Below, in pieces: positions 8,902 through 18,031 of a stretch of DNA of 64,000 nucleotides (position 1 is the first letter of the stretch; each line of letters begins with the position of its first letter). Both the position numbers and the translations under genes were made by a program. The DNA comes from Deltaproteobacteria bacterium (GTDB taxonomy: Bacteria > Myxococcota_C > UBA6777), in the NCBI GenBank assembly GCA_006226375.1, contig SBHC01000077.1, forward strand, positions 223,751 through 287,750. The letters are read 5' to 3'. The notes under the pieces were generated by a model. The model saw nothing but the letters and a program-made list of their open reading frames with translations. It was not told the origin of the DNA and made no database searches.

Positions 8902-10917
8902 ATGACTGTCTACAATTTGACGCAGAAGCTATTCCAAGATCATTGGGTCGCTGGAAGTATGGAACCTGGCGAGGAGATTGGAATTCGCATCGACCAGACA
9001 CTGACGCAGGACGCAACAGGAACGATGGTGATGCTTGCGTTTGAGGCCATGGGTTTGGACGGTGTGAAGACGGAAGTGTCTGCGCAATACGTGGATCACA
9101 ACCTCCTTCAAACCGACTTCAAGAACCCTGATGATCATCTGTTCTTAAAGTCTGCGTGTGAGCGGTACGGAGTATATTTCAGTCGTGCAGGAGGAGGTGT
9201 TTCCCACCCTGTCCACATGAACCGACTGGGCAAACCAGGCAAAACGTTGCTTGGATCTGACAGCCACACTCCTGCTGCAGGTGCGTTGGGTATGCTCTCC
9301 TTTGGTGCAGGTGGCCTGGAGGTTGCGACGGCTATGGCTGGAGAACCATACTTCCTGGAGATGCCGGAAGTATGGGGTGTTAAGCTGACGGGACAGTTGC
9401 CGCCTTGGGTCAGCGCCAAAGATGTCATCCTTGAGATGCTTCGGCGTCACGGCGTGTCTGGAGGTCGCGGCCGTGTCTTGGAATATTACGGACCTGGATT
9501 AAACCAACTCTCTGCCATGGACCGCCACGTGATTGCCAACATGGGCACTGAGTTAGGCGCGACAAGCACCGTGTTCCCTGCGGATGGTGAAGTGGAGCGA
9601 TTTCTTGCACAGCAAGGGCGTCACGAAGATTTTCGACCGTTCTATGCTGATCCTGATTGTCGGTACGATCATTACGAGGAAATCGACCTCTCTTCTCTTG
9701 TCCCTCTGTGCGCGAAACCTTCCAGTCCTGGGAATGTTGTCCCTGTTTCCGAGGAGGCTGGCAAGCCCATCTATCAATCGTACATTGGCTCTTCGGCCAA
9801 TCCCGGTCTGCGCGACTTCTGGATGGCTGCCTCGATTGTTCAGGGACAGAAGGTTCATCCACAAGTCTCGTTTGACATCAACCCAACCACCCGTCAGCTC
9901 ATGCAGAATATGATTCAGACCGGCGCATTGGCTCATCTGATCGCATCAGGAGGCCGCATCCACCAGACGGGTTGCAACGGCTGTATTGGTATGGGACAGG
10001 CTCCCGCCACTGAAGAAATTAGCTTGCGGACCGTTCCACGTAACTTCCCTGGTCGCAGCGGCACCCAAGAAGACAAGGTGTATCTCGTGAGTCCCGAAAC
10101 CGCAGCCGCCAGCGCATTGCTTGGAGAAATTACAGATCCACGGACGCTTCCTGAGAAGCTCGGAATTCATTACCCACACTGGCAGACCCCTCCCCATTTG
10201 TACCTGGATACAACGGTATACCAAGAGCCAATGCCCAAGGAAGAGTGTCACAAGGTCAGCTTGCGGAAAGGCCCCAATGTGAAGTCGATGCCTGAAATGG
10301 ATGAGCTGCCCAACTCTTTGGCCGGTCCGGTTCTGTTGAAGGTTGAAGATGATGTCTCAACCGATGAGATCATGCCCGCTGGTTCGAGGGTTCTTCCTTT
10401 CCGAAGCAACATCCCTGCCATCTCGGATTTTGTCTTTCGCCAGATCGACAAGAGCTTTCCTGAGCGAGCCAAGTTGGCGATGGAGGAGCACAATGCCTGC
10501 TTTGTTGTGGCTGGAGAGAACTACGGACAAGGTTCTAGCCGTGAGCACGCGGCGATCGCGCCCAGGTTTTTGGGACTCCGTGTCGTCTTGGCCAAAAGCT
10601 ACGCCCGGATTCATAGCGACAATCTCGCCAACTTCGGGATCCTTGCCTTGCACTTCGCAAACTCCGATGACTGGGAGAAAATCTCCAGCGGTGACGTCCT
10701 TGCGCTGGAAGGCACACATTCCAAGCTTCATCAAGGGGAATTCCTGGTTCTGAACAAGACCCAAGGTGAGAGCTACAAAGCTGTGTTTCAAGGAAGTGAG
10801 CGACAGAAACAGATGCTCCTGGCTGGTAGCCGTATCAATGTGCTCAAACAGAAACACGCCGAGGGCGCCTCTTCGCATCAGAGTATGGAAAGGAGTCAGC
10901 AATGTTACGCAGCGTAA
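8902..10917 (+). CDS. acn: Aconitase-family hydratase (Aquifex-type, 671 residues)
   Basis: Interconverts citrate and isocitrate in the TCA cycle if fully active. The compact length (~670, against ~890 for AcnA), TLTQDATGT near the start and the C-terminal swivel motif GQGSSREHAA match the short, Aquifex-type aconitases. Two cluster cysteines are seen in HQTGCNGCIG (C358, C361). The upstream motif, normally GSCTN, reads YIGSSANPG with Ser298 where the first cluster cysteine is expected. Whether that is a subfamily trait or alters the 4Fe-4S cluster cannot be judged here. A related hydro-lyase is possible. GGAG precedes the ATG, and the 3' end overlaps the PRC-barrel gene by 16 nt. Confidence 0.82.
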   Translation: MTVYNLTQKLFQDHWVAGSMEPGEEIGIRIDQTLTQDATGTMVMLAFEAMGLDGVKTEVSAQYVDHNLLQTDFKNPDDHLFLKSACERYGVYFSRAGGGVSHPVHMNRLGKPGKTLLGSDSHTPAAGALGMLSFGAGGLEVATAMAGEPYFLEMPEVWGVKLTGQLPPWVSAKDVILEMLRRHGVSGGRGRVLEYYGPGLNQLSAMDRHVIANMGTELGATSTVFPADGEVERFLAQQGRHEDFRPFYADPDCRYDHYEEIDLSSLVPLCAKPSSPGNVVPVSEEAGKPIYQSYIGSSANPGLRDFWMAASIVQGQKVHPQVSFDINPTTRQLMQNMIQTGALAHLIASGGRIHQTGCNGCIGMGQAPATEEISLRTVPRNFPGRSGTQEDKVYLVSPETAAASALLGEITDPRTLPEKLGIHYPHWQTPPHLYLDTTVYQEPMPKEECHKVSLRKGPNVKSMPEMDELPNSLAGPVLLKVEDDVSTDEIMPAGSRVLPFRSNIPAISDFVFRQIDKSFPERAKLAMEEHNACFVVAGENYGQGSSREHAAIAPRFLGLRVVLAKSYARIHSDNLANFGILALHFANSDDWEKISSGDVLALEGTHSKLHQGEFLVLNKTQGESYKAVFQGSERQKQMLLAGSRINVLKQKHAEGASSHQSMERSQQCYAA

Positions 10918-11648
10918 AAGAATTGAAGGGATATACGATCCAAGCCCAAGATGGTCCCATTGGATCTTGTCAGGACCTGCTCTTTGATGAACGTGACTTT
11001 CAGGTTCGCTATCTTCTTGTAGATACAGGAGAGTGGCTTCCTGGGCGAAAAGTTCTCATTGCTCCTGTGTTTTGCTACAAGCCGGACTGGAGCACCCAAA
11101 CCATTCCTGTGGGGCTCACCAAGGAACAGATTCAGGATAGCCCCGAGCTGTCGGACCATGAGCCCATTTCTCATCAATACCAAAAGCAACACTCCTTGTT
11201 CTACGCCCGGTTTCCTGTGACGACCCCGACCATGTCAGCGATGGCGCACTGGCCGTATATGATGCCGCATGTTGCAACGCCTCCTCGTCCCAAAGCTGAC
11301 GAAGAAGCGTACGAGGTGGATGGCTTCCTCCGCTCTTGTCGGGAGGTTATCGACTATGAGCTGCACACCCCCGATGACAAAGTTGGCTATCTCTATGACT
11401 GGATTCTTGAGGATGACACCTGGTCATTGCCATTCTTGGTGTTGGACACTCGCAAGTGGTTGCCCGGTCACCAAGCTCTGGTCAAGACCAGCGCTGCCAA
11501 CTATGTTAGCTGGCACGACCATGAGCTGCGTCTGAATATGACAGCTGAAGAGGTGGAGGAGTGTCCTTCGTACCATCCTAGTCATCCCATTAACCAGCAA
11601 GTCGAAACACGACGCTATGACTACTTGGGACGCCCATGTGACCTCTAA
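10902..11648 (+). CDS. Double PRC-barrel domain protein
   Basis: 248 residues. Two PRC-barrel-like units are visible: residues ~1-80 (KGYTIQAQDGPIGSCQDLLFD, with VDTGEWLPGRKVLI) and ~140-225 (DDKVGYLYDWILED, with LDTRKWLPGHQALV). The repeated LDTxxWLPG core shows internal duplication. PRC-barrels occur in photosynthetic reaction-centre H subunits, RimM and many small bacterial proteins; single-domain versions have no defined activity. The ATG lies inside the last codons of the aconitase gene in another frame (16-nt overlap), implying translational coupling and perhaps a functional link. Confidence 0.82.
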   Translation: MLRSVKELKGYTIQAQDGPIGSCQDLLFDERDFQVRYLLVDTGEWLPGRKVLIAPVFCYKPDWSTQTIPVGLTKEQIQDSPELSDHEPISHQYQKQHSLFYARFPVTTPTMSAMAHWPYMMPHVATPPRPKADEEAYEVDGFLRSCREVIDYELHTPDDKVGYLYDWILEDDTWSLPFLVLDTRKWLPGHQALVKTSAANYVSWHDHELRLNMTAEEVEECPSYHPSHPINQQVETRRYDYLGRPCDL

Positions 11649-12085
11649 GGAAACGTGCCAAATCCTTTGTGCTCGCTCCTCGGCTTGAGCCATTGTCCCT
11701 TGCTTATTGCTTAGGATATATGGAGCAAGCTTGTTCTTCTGCCCACCTCTCTATTGCTTTGTCCCACTCTCACCTTGAAAACGCTTGTCACGAATCTGCT
11801 CCAGCTTGGTGTTTAAGACTTAAGTCCTGCTGGACTTGCAATCCCAGGGAGCTTGGTCTCCCATCGCTTGGAACTTTTTGATCTGCCTACGTTTCTGTTC
11901 TCCATTTGTTTGAAAGGTTTCTAGTTCAAGTTCTTCGGAGAGGAGTCGTAGGTAGTATGGACACCACCAGTGTGTGGAATGTTACAAATACGTTCAAAGA
12001 GAGACGTGAGTCTACATGTCGAGCAACAAGAGGTTGCGAATCCATCAAGAGTGTGGACACCTTTCCAAGGATTGGGAGAGCGATC
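11649..12085. other. Intergenic region and probable 5' leader of the kinase gene
   Basis: 437 nt if the kinase starts at GTG 12086. A possible promoter is TTGTCC (11693-11698), 18 nt, TATATG (11717-11722). Two small hairpins follow (AAGTCC/GGACTT at 11822-11837; GGGAG/CTCCC at 11847-11862) with a T5 run at 11875-11879, resembling a weak attenuator. The reading frame is open upstream of 12086 but uses AGA, AGG and ACA codons that are rare in the body of the gene. Confidence 0.4.
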
Positions 12086-14536
12086 GTGAGCAACAGCAGT
12101 GATCAGTGGACATCGATTCCGCCAGCTTCAGAACAACACCCTGCAAAGCCTTTGTCTCCGAGATCGGCGACTCCTCCTTCTTCAACAGAGGGAGAGACCC
12201 ATGAATATGGGAGCCCACTTGGTGCTCCTATGTTTACAGAGAACGAGGAACTTGCTGCGACACTGGAAGGACCACCTGTTCCCCCGCTGCCTCCCTCTCC
12301 TGAATCCAAAGCTATTGAAAAGCAGAACCTGCTAGATGTCCGACGGCACTCCGCGCAAGAGTTGATGCTCAAGCATACACCTCAATCCATTCGATCGGTC
12401 ACCGACCGAAATCCTTTGGATGACCTAATCAATGAAACCATCGCCCACAACAGCTCGTTGTCTCCTGCTGGTTCTCAGCCGCTGACTCCACCGACGGGCT
12501 GGGATCAAACTGTGGCGCATTCGTTGGATAACTCACTGTCAGCAGTTCCAGAAGAGCCAACTGCGGAAGATATGGAGGATAGCGCGTTGTCTCAAACGTT
12601 GCCATCCAAGCCACCTCCACCTGAGTCCGTCCAATCGACCCTCAAGGTTGCGCCACTCTCCGAGACTCAAAAGTTCACAACTCGCCAAACTACGGGGGTG
12701 CGTCGGTACAAAGACGGCATGTATGCTTCCTACTCGGGTGACCGCTATGAGGCAGACAGCGGTACCTTCAACTCGGTGATCGAGCTTCCTTATCGCTCTC
12801 ATGAAGTGCTCAAACGTATGGGCAACTATGACTTGCTGGAGAAGCTTGGCGAAGGGGCGATGGGGATCGTCTATCGGGCCTACTCGGTCTCTCTCTGTCG
12901 GATGTGCGCGATCAAGATCCTGAAGATGAACGAGCAGGTCACAGAGGCAAGCATTGTTCGTTTCCAGAACGAGGCCATGTTGGCCGCTCGTTTGCGCCAC
13001 CCCAACATCGTCTCAGTGTTTGATTCCGGCGAACAAGACGGACAATTCTTCTTTGTGATGGAGTACGTCAAAGGGCAGACGTTTACGGATCTCATTAAGG
13101 AAGGCACTGAAGAGTCTTTGTGGCGTGGGGTTCAGGTCCTTACCAAAGTGGCTCGCGCGCTGGAGTATGCTCATCAGTTTGGGATTGTTCACCGCGATCT
13201 CAAACCCGACAACATCTTGGTGGACGCCGACGACGAGCCTTATATCACCGACTTTGGTATCGCAAAGGGTATGGATCTGGATCTGGGTCTTACACAGGCT
13301 GAAAGCATGATGGGCACTCCCTATTACATGTCGCCTGAGCAAGCCAACGGCGAGATCAAGAGCGTGGGACCACAGAGTGATATTTACGCTTTGGGCGCGA
13401 CTCTGTACCACCTGCTGACTGGGACGCCCCCTTTTATGGGAGAATCGTTGTTCCAATTGATCTTTCAGCTTCTCAACAAAGAGCCGATATCCCCGCGTGT
13501 TCGAGCCGCCAAGGAGACCGGGCGAACGATTCCTGTGGACCTCGACACCATCTGTCTTAAGTGTCTGGAGAAAGAGGTTCCGCGACGGTACCAAACGGCC
13601 GCTGAGCTTGCCGATGACATGCAAGCCTTCTTGGATGACCGACCGATCCAGGCCAGACCCATTGGCACGGTAGAGCGTCTCCAGAAGTTGCTACGGCGGA
13701 ACCGCAAGGCGTTCGTGGGCGTCGCTCTTGTTGCCAGCGTCCTGTTGCTGATGGCTGTCTCGTTTGGTGCCGTGTTGATGTACAACATGGAGCAACAGAG
13801 TCAATCCTTACGAAGGCTGGACCGGAAGTCTGCGATTCAACAAGCTTCTACGTTGGAGCGTGCAATACGATCGAACATGTTAGAGGGGAGGGCGGATATT
13901 GTTCGTGCTCTCGTTGGAAAGTTACGCAAAGACCGTAGCATTGAAGCCATTGAAGTGGTCCGACCCGATCGTTCGTTGGCTTATTCGGACCTACGAACCC
14001 GCCACGCTGTTGAGAAGCGCCTCTCTGATCCCAAAGTGATGGCTTGGATTCAGAAGAAGTACCCCAAGATTGTCCCGAAGGTTGGGGAGCTTAAGAGGGT
14101 TGCGTTTGTCAACATGGACAACAGCCCCCACAAGGAGCAAGCTCGCTTTAAGGCCTTCCCCAAAGTGTGGAAGCAGGTAGCGGAAGATGCCAAAGTCAAA
14201 ACCAGGCTGACTCGCGAGAAAGACATTCCAATGTTGACCGTGCTGTGGCCGATTCGCAACACGAAGGAGTGCCAAGCTTGCCATGGATCTTCGCGCGGCA
14301 CAAACGCCTACTCCAAACGCAAAGCCCAGAACTATGTTCGAGCGGTCCTTGTGGTGAAGCGGTCCCAACAACTCTTGGAGTATCAAATCAATGCGAACCG
14401 TTGGGCCACCCTAGGTATTGGGGCTACAACATCGTTTGTTGTGCTCTTTTTCTTGCTGATCTTTGGCAAGCTCTTCAACATTGGATTGGGCAAAAGGACC
14501 TTTGGAAATTCTTCGGAAGAAGAGGGTCTGTCGTAG
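12086..14536 (+). CDS. Transmembrane Ser/Thr protein kinase with extracytoplasmic haem-c-type sensor domain
   Basis: 816 residues from GTG at 12086, chosen because GGGAGAG lies 5 nt upstream; ATG 11957 and TTG 11906 are alternatives. Residues ~1-240 are Pro/Ser/Thr-rich. The kinase spans ~246-520: Gly loop LGEGAMGIVYRA, AIKIL lysine, HRDLKPDNIL, DFG, and GTPYYMSPEQ. A membrane segment at ~541-566 is followed by a ~200-residue domain outside the membrane and a second segment at ~770-800. The outer domain ends with PIRNTKECQACHG, where C729-x-x-C732-H733 is a haem c attachment motif like that of Tll0287/DUF3365-type sensor domains. It may sense redox state or a gas and signal to the kinase. Haem attachment is inferred. 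Confidence 0.85.
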   Translation: MSNSSDQWTSIPPASEQHPAKPLSPRSATPPSSTEGETHEYGSPLGAPMFTENEELAATLEGPPVPPLPPSPESKAIEKQNLLDVRRHSAQELMLKHTPQSIRSVTDRNPLDDLINETIAHNSSLSPAGSQPLTPPTGWDQTVAHSLDNSLSAVPEEPTAEDMEDSALSQTLPSKPPPPESVQSTLKVAPLSETQKFTTRQTTGVRRYKDGMYASYSGDRYEADSGTFNSVIELPYRSHEVLKRMGNYDLLEKLGEGAMGIVYRAYSVSLCRMCAIKILKMNEQVTEASIVRFQNEAMLAARLRHPNIVSVFDSGEQDGQFFFVMEYVKGQTFTDLIKEGTEESLWRGVQVLTKVARALEYAHQFGIVHRDLKPDNILVDADDEPYITDFGIAKGMDLDLGLTQAESMMGTPYYMSPEQANGEIKSVGPQSDIYALGATLYHLLTGTPPFMGESLFQLIFQLLNKEPISPRVRAAKETGRTIPVDLDTICLKCLEKEVPRRYQTAAELADDMQAFLDDRPIQARPIGTVERLQKLLRRNRKAFVGVALVASVLLLMAVSFGAVLMYNMEQQSQSLRRLDRKSAIQQASTLERAIRSNMLEGRADIVRALVGKLRKDRSIEAIEVVRPDRSLAYSDLRTRHAVEKRLSDPKVMAWIQKKYPKIVPKVGELKRVAFVNMDNSPHKEQARFKAFPKVWKQVAEDAKVKTRLTREKDIPMLTVLWPIRNTKECQACHGSSRGTNAYSKRKAQNYVRAVLVVKRSQQLLEYQINANRWATLGIGATTSFVVLFFLLIFGKLFNIGLGKRTFGNSSEEEGLS

Positions 14537-14567
14537 GGCTTTGAAGAGGAAAGGAGCGGTGGCTTTC

Positions 14568-15956
14568 TCAGCGTCGCTCTAGCTTCATCTTGATGCCATA
14601 CTTGGGTCGCAGGGTGATGAGAGGCTGTGGGACCACTTTTTGGTTGGGCTCCAGTCGCATCTTCCAGTGCTGGGCGAGGGAAGCCAAGAGTACGATTGCT
14701 TCCATCCAAGCAAACGCCTCGCCGATGCACCGACGTATCCCACCTCCAAACGGAAAGTACGCAAACTTGTGGCGTTTGGCCTTCTCTTCTGGCGTCCATC
14801 GCATGGGATCAAAGGTCCAGGGGTCGGGGTAGAGTCGCTCATCGTGGTGCACTGCATACTGACTGGTTAAGATGGTGGACCCTGTCGGCAAGGTGTACCC
14901 CTGAAACTCAAGCGGAGCGATGGACTTGCGACCGACCATCCAGGCTGGAGGATACATTCTCATGGATTCGCTGAGCACCATCCTGGTGTAAGGAAGGTTC
15001 GCCATATCGTCGTATCCAGGAAGTCGTCCCTGGAGAACAGAGTCCAATTCTTCGTGCAGTTTGGCCTCACACTCTGGATGCTGTGCCAACAGATAAAACG
15101 TCCAAGTGAGCGCGTTGGCCGTGGTCTCGTGGCCTGCAAGAAAGAGAGTCATCGCCTCATCACGAGCCTGCTGGTCCGTCATTTGGCTGTTGTCTTCCTC
15201 GTCATCCACGCTGTGCAGAAGCATGGAGAGCAAGTCCCCGTGGTCTTCTCCGCTCTCTCTCCGCTCTTGAATGAGCTGGTAAATGAGCTTGTCCAAATCA
15301 TCGATCGAGCGTTGGAAATTTCGCAGCACAGGGAGAGGGAGTTTCAGCACGATTTTGAACAAAAACTGCGGCAACAGCAAGCTAAGCCACCACCCTTGTA
15401 GGAGCCTGTCCACGGCTTTGCCGACCTTGGAGGCTTCATCCGAGACATCTCTGTCAAAGAGCGTCTTGCCCACAATCTGCAGGGTGAGCTTCATCATCTC
15501 TTCGGATATGTCGAGGACTTCGCCGTCTTGCCACTTGCGTTGGTAGCTGTCTGCATAGCTTGCCATCACATCAGCATAACCTTGGATGCGCTGCCGGTGA
15601 AAGGCTGGGAGGACCAACCGCCTCTGACGTCGGTGAAAGTCACCCTTGCTTGTGAGCAAGCCTTCTCCAAGCAGCGGTTTGGTTCGATCGAGCCCTTCGC
15701 CCTTGGTGACGTTCTTGTTCTCTTTTTCGAGCAAACGCTGGATGTCGTCGGGGTCGAACAGTACATAGAACGGCATCTCACCTTGTTTGAAGAAGGCGAT
15801 ATCTCCGTACTCTTCGCGCAATCGAAGATAGTAGGACAATGGATCTTTGCGTGACTCCATCGTGTTCAGAAAGTTCCACCAGCGCTTGGGTCCAGGTGGA
15901 AAGGTTGTGGAGCTGACTTCGCCTTTTGCTGTGGTTGTGTCCTGCGTTTCCATCAT
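14568..15956 (-). CDS. Cytochrome P450
   Basis: 462 residues; a haem-thiolate monooxygenase. Key motifs are present: I-helix AGHETT at 274-279, K-helix ESMR at 330-333, and haem-binding loop FGGGIRRCIG at 403-412 with C410 as proximal ligand. The start is ATG at 15956, which overlaps the permease stop codon as ATGA and has GAGGA 7 nt upstream. It is the last gene of a four-gene ATGA-coupled operon. No ferredoxin or reductase gene is nearby, so electrons must come from elsewhere. The substrate cannot be read from sequence; the membrane-transport neighbours suggest a lipid-like or exported compound, which is inference. Confidence 0.93.
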   Translation of the reverse strand: MMETQDTTTAKGEVSSTTFPPGPKRWWNFLNTMESRKDPLSYYLRLREEYGDIAFFKQGEMPFYVLFDPDDIQRLLEKENKNVTKGEGLDRTKPLLGEGLLTSKGDFHRRQRRLVLPAFHRQRIQGYADVMASYADSYQRKWQDGEVLDISEEMMKLTLQIVGKTLFDRDVSDEASKVGKAVDRLLQGWWLSLLLPQFLFKIVLKLPLPVLRNFQRSIDDLDKLIYQLIQERRESGEDHGDLLSMLLHSVDDEEDNSQMTDQQARDEAMTLFLAGHETTANALTWTFYLLAQHPECEAKLHEELDSVLQGRLPGYDDMANLPYTRMVLSESMRMYPPAWMVGRKSIAPLEFQGYTLPTGSTILTSQYAVHHDERLYPDPWTFDPMRWTPEEKAKRHKFAYFPFGGGIRRCIGEAFAWMEAIVLLASLAQHWKMRLEPNQKVVPQPLITLRPKYGIKMKLERR

Positions 15957-18031
15957 TGGGAATCCTCGATGTTGGGGGACGAGGTTGGGGCTGTTTCGGC
16001 GGAAGCTTCTGGGGTTGAAGAAGGGGCAGAGGACCGGCTCCGCTCCATCATAAAGACACCCAGCCCAAACACTCCGGTCGCGACGACGAGCGCCAACGTT
16101 GTGGGCTCTGCTGCAATGGTTTGGAGGGTCTTGGGGGTGGATGGGCTCGACAAAAACAAAGCCATCGCGTTGTTCAACGCATGAACCAGGATGGCTGGGA
16201 TGATGGAGCCAGAGCGATAGCAAATCCAACCCAGCATGATTCCCAGCAAGGTTGTTGGAAGGAGTCGGTAAATGCTGAGATGGTACGCTCCAAACAGAAA
16301 CGCTGTGATGACGATGGCTGCGGTGGGCCGCATCTTTTTGAGCAGCGCGGACTGTATGAAACCGCGGAAGAGGATCTCTTCACAAATGCCTGGAGAGAGT
16401 GAAATCAACAAGAAGAAAAGGGTCCCACTTAGCTTAAAATGACCTTGTGTAAACATGTCATTCATTTGCTTCTGAAACTCAGCAGCGTTGGGCAAAAACT
16501 GCATGGAATATTGGGTGACTGTTACCACCCAAGGTAGCGCTCCAAGTCCCATCAGAACCGCAGCGCCCAAAGCCAAGAGCTTGAATCGATGCAGACGAAG
16601 AGTGCTCACGACATTGATCTTGCGCCATCGCATAAAGAAGATGGGCGGTAACAGAATCAACACCCAGAGGGTCACGGCGAGTCCCATGGCTGGGTGGCTC
16701 TTCTGCAAAGGAATACCCACGTAGAACATCAGCAGGAATTGGATGCCCAAGAGGAAGAGCGCTTCTTGGATGCTCGGTTCGGCTCGTTCGCGCAAACCTT
16801 CTGTGTTGAACAGGCCGCGGATGGAGTACTCTCCTTCCCGAAACAAGACCTGCTCATGGGCAAAGATCTGGGAGGCGAGGTAGAGAGTCACCGCTATCGC
16901 AAGCCCCATGGTGACCAACGTGATAGCAAGGTACTGCCCTGTGAGCGTTCCTCGTAACGTATGCCGGATGGCAAACGACGTATTGACCAAAGGAACCCAT
17001 GCCGTTCCCAAGCCACCTTTGGACCCAGGGAGGGTCGTCATGAAGATGGGCAGAAATGCTGCCAAATAGGCGGGTGTAACGAAGTTTTGGGCTTCCTTGA
17101 AGGACCTGGCGAGGGAGGCGATAGCTATCATGAACGCGCCTGCAAACGCAGCAACCAGGAGCAAGAACCCCATAATAGCGAACATGTGGTAGGCTTCCAG
17201 GCCCAACGAAAACTTGGCCTTGCTGATGCCTGCGGCCAGTCGGATCCCATGGGCAAAGGTAAACCACATGGAGAGGATGTTTAATCCACCTGTTATGGTG
17301 GCTATACTTGCGACAGTCAGGTACTTTCCTGCAACAATCTCTATCGGCCGAAGGGGCGCTGTGAGAAGGGTCTCCAGGGTACCCCGTTCTTTCTCTCCTG
17401 CGGTCAGGTCGATCGCGGGATAAAACGCGCCTGTGATTGTCATAATCAACAGAAGCAGGGGCAGCATAGTCGAGAGGATGTATCTACCTCTGGCGCGGAC
17501 CGTTGCAACGTCGGTAGAGCCCATGACAACGGGTAGAATCACAGCCTTGGGTATCTTCAACCGGATCAGACGTTGCTTAACCAGCTCGCGTTGGTACCAC
17601 TTAAAGGCTTTAATCACCCTCTGTCGCACGGCACGTGAGCGGTCTTGGGTGGAGGCGTAGTATACCTGTACTTTGATCTGACCTTCCGGATGCTTGAGGG
17701 TCTTGGCTCCCGGACGGACATACAACGCGAGAGCCATGGAGCCATTTCGAAGCATGCGACGCCAGTTGGACCGTATCGCAAACTTCTTGACGTCGTCGTT
17801 GGCCCCCAATCTCTCGAAGAGTGGCTTGGGAAGGTCTTGACCCAACACGCCAATGAGGAACTTGGTTTTCTTGAGCTTTCGTTGTTGGGCAAACTGCGCC
17901 TGGGTCGCGATGATTCCAAACAGAGGGTACATCAAGATGGGGAGCAGGATCATCACGATGAACGTGCGCCGATCCCGAAGAGTCTCCAGCATCTCTTTGC
18001 GGTACAGGGTCCAAACAATAGGCCATCTCAT
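15953..18031 (-). CDS. ABC-2 type permease fused to a CPBP intramembrane protease
   Basis: 692 residues. The N-terminal ~400 residues resemble NatB-type permeases: KEMLETLRDRRT start, a first membrane helix, a long extracytoplasmic loop, then a helix bundle containing AGEKERGTLETLL. The C-terminal third is a CPBP (CAAX/Abi-type) domain with E551-E552 in GICEEILFRG, H584 in FGAYH, and H617 in HALNN, the expected glutamate and histidine catalytic residues. The start overlaps the ATPase stop as ATGA, and the end overlaps the P450 start. Fusions of this kind recur in Planctomycetes and Myxococcota. The exported substrate is unknown. Confidence 0.88.
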   Translation of the reverse strand: MRWPIVWTLYRKEMLETLRDRRTFIVMILLPILMYPLFGIIATQAQFAQQRKLKKTKFLIGVLGQDLPKPLFERLGANDDVKKFAIRSNWRRMLRNGSMALALYVRPGAKTLKHPEGQIKVQVYYASTQDRSRAVRQRVIKAFKWYQRELVKQRLIRLKIPKAVILPVVMGSTDVATVRARGRYILSTMLPLLLLIMTITGAFYPAIDLTAGEKERGTLETLLTAPLRPIEIVAGKYLTVASIATITGGLNILSMWFTFAHGIRLAAGISKAKFSLGLEAYHMFAIMGFLLLVAAFAGAFMIAIASLARSFKEAQNFVTPAYLAAFLPIFMTTLPGSKGGLGTAWVPLVNTSFAIRHTLRGTLTGQYLAITLVTMGLAIAVTLYLASQIFAHEQVLFREGEYSIRGLFNTEGLRERAEPSIQEALFLLGIQFLLMFYVGIPLQKSHPAMGLAVTLWVLILLPPIFFMRWRKINVVSTLRLHRFKLLALGAAVLMGLGALPWVVTVTQYSMQFLPNAAEFQKQMNDMFTQGHFKLSGTLFFLLISLSPGICEEILFRGFIQSALLKKMRPTAAIVITAFLFGAYHLSIYRLLPTTLLGIMLGWICYRSGSIIPAILVHALNNAMALFLSSPSTPKTLQTIAAEPTTLALVVATGVFGLGVFMMERSRSSAPSSTPEASAETAPTSSPNIEDSQ

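Noticed and set aside
11906..12085. Upstream extension of the haem-kinase frame to TTG 11906 or ATG 11957
   Set aside because: Codon use differs from the body (AGA, AGG, ACA), while GTG 12086 has a well-spaced GGGAGAG; kept only as an alternative.
15957..16229. Upstream extension of the P450 frame
   Set aside because: The extra ~91 residues overlap the permease gene, lack P450 features, and the ATGA overlap with GAGGA supports the start at 15956.
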